Source: Apoderus coryli
Taxonomy: Eukaryota; Arthropoda; Insecta; Coleoptera; Attelabidae
Assembly (NCBI GenBank): GCA_911728435.2
Contig: OU452199.1
Location: 5,900,860-5,964,859 of the forward strand
Direction: 5' to 3'
Length of the DNA stretch: 64,000 bases
Shown here: in pieces, positions 26,201-38,200 of the stretch
How the letters are laid out: each line of letters starts with the position of its first letter
Numbering within the stretch: the stretch's first letter is position 1
Made by a program: the position numbers and the translations under genes
The notes under the pieces: generated by a model
Databases searched by the model: none
What the model was told of the DNA's origin: nothing
What the model saw: only the letters and a program-made list of their open reading frames with translations

Positions 26201-29200
26201 GAATTTAACTTGCTGAGAAAATATACAGTAACCACTAAAAATCACTCATAAATTCGATAACATTTTCATGCATTTTTCTTTGGAAGAAACGTGATTGCAT
26301 GATATTTTAACAGCATTTGATATGTTATAAAATGCACCTAAAGTCAACGGTTATTGAGATATATACGATTCATAATAAAAACATATACACATTTTTATCG
26401 AATTTATGCGTGTCTTTTCGCCCTCACTGTATAATATTTAATAAACAAAAAAAATTCGCGTGCAGCACAGTACACGTGATAGAAGTGAATACTTCTTTCA
26501 CGAGAATTTCAAACTACAACATATTTATTTCTCTTGTGTAAAGTGTATATGATTCATATTTTTAATTGACTCATAATTTTCAAACGAATCCAAGTATCAC
26601 GAAGCCCAAGCACAATCTTCTTCCTTATGGCTGACCCTCTCTAATATTTCGTTATTATATATGATTACTGTTTATGTCTACCTCCATAAACAAAGTTTTT
26701 GTTCAAATATCAAATTATTATTCATTCATTTTTAATTAAAAATTAATCATTCTTATTATTATTTATTTCAGTAAAAACTGTTTAATCTCGTACAACAAAG
26801 TACAACTGGTATAATAATACTCTTGTGCAATACAACTAGTATATATCAGAACCAACCTATATTAAATATACTGTGGTGTAGCTGTGCCTATGCATGCACT
26901 CGTTTTCTCGTGTATGGTATAGGATATAGTGTGTAGTATATACCACAAATATCTCTGTCTCTCTCTCCCTCATATTTGTTATATGCCTCATCTCTTTTGC
27001 GGGATGACAATATTAAATCGTGTCGTGACGCGACCTTGAAATATCACTCTCATGCGGCCAAAGAAGTATTCACTTCAAAAATACGCGTGTAGCACAGTAC
27101 ACGTGATAGAAGTGAATACTTCTTTCACAAGAGAGGGAGGTAATACGAATAACGGTACAAAAGGGACAACCGAAGGATAGGCAACGTTAAGCCGCTATAT
27201 ATATAATAGTGTATGGTATAGGATATAGTGTGTAGCATACACTCTCTCTCTGCCTCATATTTGTTATATGCTTCATTTCTTTTGCGGTACAATAATAATA
27301 ATGTTGATTTCTTAGCTCCATGTGTGGTACCTCACGTGTCTAAAGGCAGAGTAATCCTAATCTCAAGGAATGACACGGCACAAACCTCAACTGTTGTCAC
27401 TCACGGTGAGGTTCTTACAGTTGAGTGTGATGCAAAGTATGAATTTATATCCAACGATCTTGAAGTGATATGTAATAATGGTACATGGACTCAGATGCCT
27501 AAATGTGAACCAGCAAAGTAAGTAAATATATGCTAGACTTATAATATACAGAGTGTCCCAACTAAAATTTGTATCGCCATAATCTTTCAAATGGTTCAGA
27601 TTTTTAAAAAATGCTGAAACACGGCAATTTTAATCTTAAGAGGGGTCAGTATTTAAAACTATTCCTACATCGCTCTACCACTCAGAACCACAACTACAAC
27701 ACCACTACAAAAAAAATGGAATGAAGGTGCTAAAATGTTTGTCATTAAACACATTTTTCACTTTTTTCTTAAACAATCTACAGCACTCAAAATGTTTCAT
27801 ACCGAACATGGTTTCATATAGAAAATGAATTCAGCTTCACAATGATATGTCACTGGACCCCTCTTACCATTTAAAATTGTTGTATTTCTATTTATGAACT
27901 CAAACTCTTAAGGCTGTTTGATGAGTCCCCAAATGCGAAGGTATAAGAAATGCATAATTGTGCACTTATTTTTTAATCGATGTGAATTTATTTTTTTTTT
28001 AGTTTTATTATAAAATTTATTTTGTCCCCTTTTCTACTATTTACGAACGCCTATGTAAACAAAATTGTTATACTGCATATTGTAGGTTATCTTATATCAA
28101 AGCTATATATAATGAGCCAATTTTTCTGTTATATTTGGGAAAACCTTTTTTTTTCGTTTTTGACCCTTTTTTACACTATTTTCGAACGCCTGTGTGAACC
28201 GGTTCATTTATGTAACATTTTTTAGGTTATATTCTATCACAACTATGAAAAATTATTCTGTATTCCGAATAAGTTTAGGAACTATATATTTTTTATTTTG
28301 ACCCCTTTTACACTATTTACGAACGCCTATGAAAACAAGTTATTTATAACACATTTTTTAGGTAATATTCTATCAAAGCTATAAATAACTAGTCAATATT
28401 TCTGCTATGTTTAAGAAATACGTTTTTTCTAATCTTTTTACCCCATTTTACACTTTTTTCGAATGTCAATGTGGTCTAATTGTTTGGGTTAAATATTTTA
28501 GGTTATATTTACTTAAACGCACAAAAAATTATTCAATATTTCGGATAAGGTTAAGATTTTTTAATTTTTTCCCTCTTTTAAACCCCTTGCCGACGCTCAA
28601 TGTTAATCACCACCTATAAATATCCTGTGGTATTTTCGTACCAAATGTGGTTAAAATCTTTTAAGTGGTTTTTGAGTTATCACGGATACAAATTTTTTCT
28701 CCCCTTTTATAGAATTTTTACGGACGCCTAGGGTACATTAATTTTTGTTGTGTATTTTTAACACCAATTCAACTAGATAAATATAAAAAAATTTACATTT
28801 AAAATATTTTTTTATTTTATCCCTTTTTCTACTATTTACGAACGCCTATGTAAATAAAAATTTTATGCTGCGTTTTGTAGGTTATCTTATATCAAAGCTA
28901 TATATAATTAGGCAACTTTTCTGGTATATTTGGGAAACATTTTTTTTCGTTTTTGACCCTTTTTTTAGACTAATTTCGAACGCCTGTGTGAACCAATTCT
29001 TTTATGTAACATTTTTTAAGTTATATTCAATCACAACTTTAAAATTATTCCATATTTCGATTAAGTTTAGGAAATATATATTTTTTGTTTTGACCCCTCT
29101 TCCACTATTTACGAACGCCTATGAAAGTAAGTGATTTATGACACATTGAATAGGTTATATTCTATCAAAGCTATAAATAACTAGTTAATAGTTCTGCTAT

Positions 29201-32200
29201 GTTTTAGAAATACGTTTTTTTTTAATCTTTTTAACCCCATTTTATACTATTTTCGAACGCCAATGTGGTCTAATATTTTATATTCAATGTTTTAGGTCTT
29301 TAGGTTATATTCAATTAAATGCGTATTTATGAACTCAAACTCTTTAAGGCTGTTTGATCAGTCCCCAAATGCAAAGGTATAAGAAATGCATAATTGTGCA
29401 CTTATTTTGTAATCGCTCTGAAAAATTCTTTTTTGAGTATAGAAAGAACACTTTAACACATGTCCATATATAGGAATAGAAAAAATTAGTTTTAACAATT
29501 TATTTGTTAACAAAAGACCAAATCCCTTAGATAAAAGCGGTAATGTACGCTATGTAGATGAAGATATCGAAATTCTACTTTTATAAAAACATAGAATGAA
29601 CCTTTATCTTTTTATAAAATCAATATTGTCATTAAAAATTATAACAACAATAATAAAATCCCACGAACAAAAAAAAACCTTTAACTTTGATTTATTTTTT
29701 GGAAAATACTAGAAATATGAGGTTATGTTGTTACTATGTGACTTTATTTTTCTGAGATGTGACTAGTGACTAGGTAGTGATCGGTTCAAAATTATAGCCA
29801 TATCCAACAACTTTATGATTATGATTTAAAAGCTTTGTTAATTGACATGTTGATTGGTGTATAGATGTAGGCATCTGCCGAAATCTCCAAGACACGGTAT
29901 GGTGTCGGCACCTGAAACTAAACACGGCATGAAAGCAAAGTTTCAATGCAAGGACGGATACGAGTTAAAAGGAGAAAATTTAACTGAATGTTCTTTTGGA
30001 AACTGGACTGGAATTCTCCCAAAATGTGAGGAAGGTAAGAAACGATTGCGGGACTAAATATACCTACATTCACTTATATTGTTTATGTATTTTAGTGTTT
30101 TGTCCTTATCCTGGTTTCGTCGAAAATGGCAAAATTCTGTTAGTTGGTAACATGGGGCTTTACGATTATAGACCATACGTTAAAAAAGTGGCAAATAATA
30201 AGCAAATCATGTATGACTGTGAAAAGGGATTTGTTTTGACTGAAGGCCCGCCTGGGGCTACCTGTATTGGTGGATCTTGGAGTCCAGGCCAGTTACCGAT
30301 GTAAGATTATAGAAATATCTGTAGATGTTATTATAGTTAATAAAAAAATAAATGTTTATTGTGTTTGTGCTTCCAATGAGCAAAATGAATGCGAATAAAT
30401 ATTCGCTCGATTTTGAAAGTTTTAAAATACATTGTAACCAGCCTTCTAACACTACTTTCGGGGTTTTCTTTCCCTGAATTAGCAGGACTGTGCACCGAAA
30501 TTCAAGCCTTTCAGAAGTTGAAAGACGGTGGATCCCACACGATGATCAGAAAAGCGGTGTGCAAATGGTGATGAAAACTTAATTCAACATAAAAAAATTG
30601 ATATTGGAATGATGAAGTTATGGTGGTGAAGACCTCCTGCTTGTTTTATGAGATTATACGTGAATAGACCGCAAACCCTACCGGGATTAAAACAAACATC
30701 AGCCTAATGGCAATTTTTCAGACTAGGTTTCCAGAATTAGATAGAGAATGGCTCTCACCTGAGTGGCGTTATTTTGTGTTACATTTTTTTTTCTTCCAGC
30801 AGCAATTGAATCTTCTACTTTGCTATTCACCTATCCGTTCTTCCCATCAATTGTCACTCTATTTTTGAACTGTGTTCCTTTTTCTGTAATTCCTTTGTCT
30901 TCTTAGTTTTATAATTTTTTTTTGTGTTTGTATTTCGCTTATTTTTAATAATGATATAATGACTCTTTATTGTATAAAATCTTATTTAACTCTTCCAATA
31001 ACAGCGATACAACCTTATCAAAACTTTCATAATTTTTCTTCATCTGGGATATACGCCCTTGTTTCTTTTGCTGCTTATTCTTCCCAGGCCCTAAACTCTC
31101 CATTACGACCAGATCCAGTAGTGGAATACCGGTTAATCTGTTAATCCACATTATCTCTTTAAAGTCATACCAAAGATTAATATACGGTAATACTGTATTG
31201 ATATATTTATTCACCATTTTATGTCACAAAACATGTATATTACGTCAAACAAATTAATCAAAGTTACAGTAACAAATTAATCAAAATTACAGTAACAAAG
31301 AAAAGCTTACAAACAAATTAAAAAAGTAACAAAATAAAACCAAAAGTAAAGAAGAACAAAATAAAACAAACTAAAATCTAGAAAACCGTTACAATATCGC
31401 TTCTGAAATAGTCCTCAAAGGCATAAAAAGCTTGAGATTTCAAAAAATGTTTTAATTCTTTTGTTAAACGGGACTTCACCATTTAGGATCAAGATGAACC
31501 CCAAGGAACCTTACGCGAACATCGTTCTGAAAATCGATAGGCGCCGAAAGCAAAGTAAAGTTCATGCTTTGGGTTTTAGCCTGATTCAAGCTCAATTCAT
31601 TTGCAAGAAACCAATTGCCTATGTCAGTCTCAACAGCATTAACCAACTCCTCTAAAGGGTCGGTTGGTCGATATCTAATCAGACTAGTTGTGTCGTCAGC
31701 AACGAGGATTATATTTGAGTCTTCTTGAAGTCTGTATAAATTATTTACATATATCAAAAATAGTAAAGGTCCCAAAACCGAGCCCCGGGGCACACCCCGT
31801 CCTTCAACACCGCCGGAAATACAGCCTCACCAATGCAATAGTTCATCAACTTAGTAAGCGTCATCACTAGCAGATCCTTTAAAGTTCTAACAATCCTATC
31901 ATATAAGCTCATAATAATCCAAGCTTTTTGTGTTTTTCATACCTGATAGTTTTTCACGTACTTCATTAAAGGTTACCGTTTTCAAACTAAATCCAGCAGC
32001 TCTAGTGGGCGACATATATTTCTCAAAAGTGACTGATGGGACTGGTAGCTGTTGTAAAATTTTATGTCTTGATATTGATATTAGGTATACTTAATTTTCT
32101 TGGTACGAGTACTTATCAGTTATATAATGTCTTCTACCTACCGACTGCGCCATGTAATGTCTTCTATTTGTAGGTTGGGAGAGGTTGTTATTAAGACAAC

Positions 32201-35200
32201 GGTTGCAAGGAGACTGTCTATTTTATTCAACTCTAAATCTGTCACTAACGTCATTCTACACTATGTACACATACAACTTCACACTATCGTAACTACATAT
32301 ATTACAAGTTATCTCTTGAGGATGCACACAGCGAGATTCAAATAAGTGTTTTGGTGAAGGAGTAAAATGTGTTTTTCAATATTACTCTACACCAAAGGTT
32401 TCTTATTTTAGATTCTTTATTAAAAACTTTGATACTCATCTACGAAAATACTCCAATATATCCATCAGTCGATTGTTCTTTGTTTGGTATAATATCCCTT
32501 TGGTAATTTCCATGATGATATATTTCAGATGTTCGCCTGGTGAACATCCCCGGTTCCGTTTCAATCGCAGACGACGCTCCATTGCTATGGAGACCTATCG
32601 GAGAGCCTTCATACGGAATCATAAACACATATACAATGGCAGAGAGAAACGATATGTGCACACGTTTTATCCGGCAGCATCATTGGATAAACGGATGATT
32701 GAACCGTTCCAACAGAAATATGAACGGTTTGTGAGAATGTATTCGGAATATTTACGGAAGAGGAAACGACGATCGAAAAGTAAGTTGTGAAATGGTATGG
32801 GTCTATACTATGTAACTGCTTTTGATGTTTTTCTCGTTTTATGAGTTTCTATTGTTCAGTACTCGGCAGTGGGGTGTTTTATTTTTTTGTTAACAGGGAA
32901 AATATGTGAATTGCTTTTTTTTCACGAATAAAGATATCTGTGAAAAAAATCTAATTATGCGAGACCGGTTCATCATTTGTATCTGTTGCTCTATTTGTGG
33001 TCTTTTCTGGAAGCTGTAGGGAAATATTAAGAACAACATAATAAGCTTTAATGCTTTATGTAACAAGCAATCCTTAAATAAAGCCTCCCTGCTAGGGGAT
33101 TCGGGCGCATCTAGTGTTGGCAATAGGATATAATGGAGTTGTTACTTCTTGCAAAGATTAATCTACACAATAGATAGTCAGCGTATATGGGAAATAAAAC
33201 AAAAATTGAAACTGTCTCGACACGAGCTACATCTATTAGAAAAACATGCAACCATGGAAATTGTAGATGGCGTTATATGTATTGTGTTGAAATAAAATAA
33301 TCATATGGGCAATGTTAGACAAGGACGAGTATACTTTCCCCTACGAGGTGGGAGTTTGTTTTTATATTATAGGTATCATATATGTACTACTGTGCAGCAG
33401 TGTTTTTTGTTTAAAATTATATGGTATACGTATACCTATCTATGCAAAGATTAATGTGTATGGACGAAAATAAAAGAAATTACTATAATAGTATAAATAT
33501 ACAGGGCTGGTTTATTAAATGTTTTAGACAATAATTTTAAATGACTAAAATAATATTATTTTAGTCATTTAATTTTAAATTTCGGATATAAGGATGCATC
33601 AAAAAGTTATATTTAAATTAACGAAATTTGGCGTTATAGATAGGACTTCCGGTTATTACCTGATTCAGTTTTAAGGATCAAACTCAAACAGCAGATTCAA
33701 CTTGTCGTTAACATTATGAAAAAATAAATCTCAGAGGCGGGTAAATTAAAGGGGCATACAGGCGTGAAATGCTACCCTAACTTTTTTATGCACATTTTTT
33801 GCGTGTGTTTCAACTCGGAGATGTAAAATCTAACAAATTATATACGTAATAAATGTATCCTTCTGTGATATTGATAGAAAGTCATCGTTATCGCGTAATA
33901 TCGATTTTAAGAAATGTTAATATTAAAAAGGCTGTGCTTTTTACAAGTTGCTGAAGTAAATAAGGTTTGAAATTTCCAGCATGACAATAATTATTTAAAA
34001 AAATACGGTTTCGAAATGCAGGATGTAAAAAATTAGAATTTTTAATCTGTTTTTAATGAAAATTTAAATCTATTGAGAAATATGGTTCAGGGTTTTTGTG
34101 AAATGTATTTTACTCCAAAGATTCTACTCATCGATTATAACCGAATTAATTTACTCAAAAATATCTATACTAGTAAAATAACACAATTATCACAATTAGG
34201 TTCAAATTCTGCAACGCCGAATTGAAAAAAAACTTACAGTCTCCCTAATATTGGTTTTTGTGCAATGATCATAAAACTTTAAAAAACTAACGATTTATGT
34301 AGATTGTATTGTTAACACGTTTCGTAAAAAGCTTTAAAAACCCACCAACAGGGTGTTAAAAGTATCACCACAATAACTTTTTTCATGTTTTAACAAGTAC
34401 AATTGTCTGCTTCAGATTGATCCTTAAAAACTGAATAACAGTTTCTCTATATAAAAAAATAAAACTCGTAAATATCATCCCCAAACATTTAATTTGAATA
34501 CAATTACATAACACCATATTTGAAAGTAAATAAAAAAAAACAGCATTACCTAGTTTGACAGATTTGCAAATTGCAAATCAAAGTATCTATGTATACAGGG
34601 TGTTGCATAAGTACTTGTACAAACTTTAAAGGGTGATTCTTTGACTAATTTTAAGATACAAATTTCATATGTACATGGGTCCGCTACGGCTTGGTTTTCG
34701 AGATACAGGTAGTTCAAAAAGAATATTATATTTAGGATTATATGCTTGTTCAATAGCATCGCAATTTGGTGCAATTCGGGATACAGGTGTATTGATGACA
34801 CCAGAGCTGTCAAAAGAACTAATAAAAAATACGAAAAATAACAAAATACAAATATCATTCAAAAGACAACAATGCACATAATAGTCGGTACCAAGCCAAA
34901 TAGGTAGTAGGTAAATATAGATTTATTTTGTTTCGGGCTTGGGCTTGGCACCGACTTATTGTAATCAAAACTACCCACCAAACAGATACATTTAATTTTA
35001 CGCAGATGCTCAAAATGTTAACTTTCTTTCATTAATAGAGACCTGTGAAGTGAGCTTACCTCTTACGCCCACGTATTAAGTACTAAGTTTCAGTTATCAG
35101 TTATAATTTTTTATTTTCCAAGAAAGCGAAACGAGATATTTAAAACGGCATTGCGCCGCCCTCATGTATACCTCCGGGGGCGGCATCGAAAATCGCTACA

Positions 35201-38200
35201 CGTCACAAACTTGTAAATGCTTAGAACTACCCCTATATCAAATTTCTATTTTCTATCTTTTTTGTTTCATACCCAAAGCCCTATTCCTACCGAACTTATT
35301 ATTTACCCGAAGAAACATTAAAAAGAAGTAAAATTTAAGTACCTAAACCGATAAAGTGGAACTTATACCTGATGAAGAGACAGACTATTATAATAGGTAT
35401 ACCTAATATAATATAGGTAGCACTGATAATTTTTTTATTATAGGTATTATAAGATCTACAACAATCTTGTTACATCTTTGCCACATTGTCTACGTCAAAA
35501 GTATGTTTCTATCTAAAAGCTTTTCATTTAACGATTGTTCGCCACTGATCATGGGACTGGTCTAGTCTTGAAACATGTATGACATGGATTAAATATTATT
35601 ATATTAAATTTAATTCATAGAGATTAGGCTTTTATTTCAATACTGTACTTGTAATAAATCACCCTGTGTGTTTCTTTTACCGACGAATTGGCAACAGCAC
35701 GACACACACCACATTCGCTTGTTTTTTTTTCTACCCTCCCTGCGTATCCCCTCCAGATTAATACAGAATTTCATCAATTTCTCTCTCTGACAATACAGCA
35801 TTGCCGGTGCATATCTGTTGCAAATGATCTAAATAATTGTTATGCGTTGCGTTTTGTTTTTGATATTAATAAACTACAAAACGGTTTCTGGCTGTGACAA
35901 TACTGCTCTATGCTTTACACGCTAGTCTACGCCACGTAGTGGCAGGCATACTTAGAGATGTTCTGATTTTAATGCATTGGGCTGACTATCTATTGTGTAG
36001 ATTAATCTTTGCTTCTTGTCTGGCCATCGTTTGTGAACTGTGTTTCACCCGGCATATTGCCTGTTCACGCTAGATGTCATCAAAAATATCTCTCTCTCAA
36101 CAACATAATAGCTGCTGCATCAAAGGAACAGGTATTGCTTGATCTTTTGCACAAACTTCAGCAAAGATAGAGCATCGGTTCTTCCGTTGGTAAATAGCAT
36201 CAATATATGACAAACATTATTTTATTTTTATCTTTTCAATTGAGTTATAAGATCATATAAGGTCTGAAAAAATCTTCCAGAACCCTGAATATTATTCAGG
36301 GATGGTGTTACTCGAAAAAGGAAGCTAGATGACTTAATCCGTGTTTCTTTTGACGGAAAGAATATACCACGATAGAGCCGAAATGCTTTAACCAATTGAA
36401 CTAAATTTTGGTGTATGAGTTTGGGAGAGTCCTAGTCCCATTAGTATTTGAATCATGAATAGGGGCGGACACAACTCCCAAGTTTTCAAATAGCAGTAGT
36501 GGTCGAGTGATACATCATTTTAAAGCCTTTTTATCTACTTTACAGCTTTTGATATTTGCTATTGCGTTTAAAATTTCACCAGTTAGGCATTTGCAATATT
36601 CTCAAAAGCGTCATTGATTTTTTTCTTCTAATTTTTGAATAAAGTAGTTAGTTAGTTACGAAATTGTATTATGTTTTATTAGTTACTTTGAAGTGGATAA
36701 CATTAGCCTCATCATTCGGATCTAGAAAACCAGAAGAGATACAAGATTGGTTAAATACGGACCTGTTTTTTACATATTGGTTTCAGAAAAGCATTTTTTA
36801 TTTCGAATCCAGCGATCACCTTACGTTTATTACGACGTTTCGTGGTTGTTATGACCAACTGCAGGACATTTTCAGATACGACCCTGCATTTCTAACAATT
36901 TTGTAAAAACTATCCTGGGGAGGCTATGAATGTTTACTTATAATAGACTAGTTCAACAAACCGCAAATAATTTACTAAATAAAATGCTGGCAAAACATCG
37001 AAACTTGCCATAATTTTTGTATTTTTTTTTTCTTTGGGTCTAAGAAACCATTTTTTTATTTTGAGCGAAGTTTAGATTTCGCTTGTCTAATTTTATTTTT
37101 TTTACGACGTTTCGACGATGGTTTATCGTCTTCTTCAAGTGTTGTTCTATTTCGCTTTTTTTTGAAATTAAAGAAAATTGCCATAATTTTTGTATTTTTT
37201 TTCTTTGGGTCTAAAAAAACTTTTTTGTAATTTTTAGCGAAGTTTAAATTTCGCTTGTCTAATTTTCGTTTTTTTACGACGTTTCGACGATGGTCTATCG
37301 TCTTCTTCAAGTTTAATTTTATTTCGCTTTTTTTTTTTTAATTAAAGAAATTTGTCATAATTTTTGTATTTTTTTTTTGGGTCCAAGAAAGCATTTTTTA
37401 ATTTTGAGTGAAGTTTACATTTCGCTTGTCTAATTTTCTTTTTTTTACGACGTTTCGACGATGGTTTATCGTCTTCTTCAAGTGTTATTTTATTTCGCTT
37501 TTTTTTTTTTGAAATTAAAGAAAATTGCCATAATTTTTGTATTTTTTTTTCTTTGGGTCTAAAAAAACTTTTTTGTAATTTTTACCGAAGTGTAAATTTC
37601 CCTTGTCTAATTTTCTTTTTTTTACGACGTTTCGATGATGGTTTATCGTCTTCTTCAAGTGCTATTCTATTCCGCTTCTTTTTTTTTTTAAATTAAAGAA
37701 AATTGCCATAATTTTTGTATTTTTTTTTCCTTTGGGTCTAAAAAAACTTTTTTGTAATTTTTACCGAAGTGTAAATTTCGGTTGTCTAATTTTATTTTTT
37801 ACGACGTTTCGATGATGGTTTATCGTCTTCTTCAAGTGTTATTCTATTCCGCTTCTTTTTTTTTTTGATTAAAGAAATTTGCCATAATTTTTGTATTTTT
37901 TTTCTTTGGGTCAAAAAAAACTTTTTTATAATTTTTAGCGAAGTTTACATTTCGCTTGTCTAATTTTCTTTTTTTTACGACGTTTCGACGATGGTCTTTT
38001 TATTTTATTTTTTTAATTAAAGAAACTTGCCAGAATTTTTTTATTTTTTTTTCTTTGGGTCTAATTTAGGTTAATTTTGAGCAAAGTTTACATTTCGCTT
38101 ATCTAATTTTCATTCTTTTTTACGACGTTCCGATGATGGTTTATCGTCTTCTTCAAGTGTTATTCTACTTCGCTTCTTTTTTTTTTTGAGTAAAGAAATT

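Larger units (their letters stand above)
32780..37003. other. long intron 7, first 4.2 kb, no gene
   Basis: No coding segment supported. Contents: a perfect 36 bp palindrome (33537-33572), a TACAGGGTG end-like string at 34595, a hammerhead-like motif at 35544-35580, the second copy of the dispersed repeat (36365-36530), and a degenerate hammerhead-like motif on the minus strand at 36832-36866. Confidence 0.55.

Noticed and set aside
30389..30571. Possible extra exon (60-codon frame) after exon 6
   Set aside because: No CCP pattern, and exon 6 joins exon 7 directly in phase, completing CCP 6.
32137..32152. tRNA gene near the Ser-tRNA-like string
   Set aside because: Only 16 bases match a tRNA 3' end and there is no cloverleaf; the context is an LTR primer site.
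34550..34881. Three overlapping frames on both strands
   Set aside because: Mutual shadows without recognisable motifs; a TACAGGGTG string nearby points to a non-coding repeat.
37056..37310. Lysine/arginine-rich 84-codon minus-strand frame
   Set aside because: It is the translation of poly-T-rich satellite units; the same text repeats with the period of the array.
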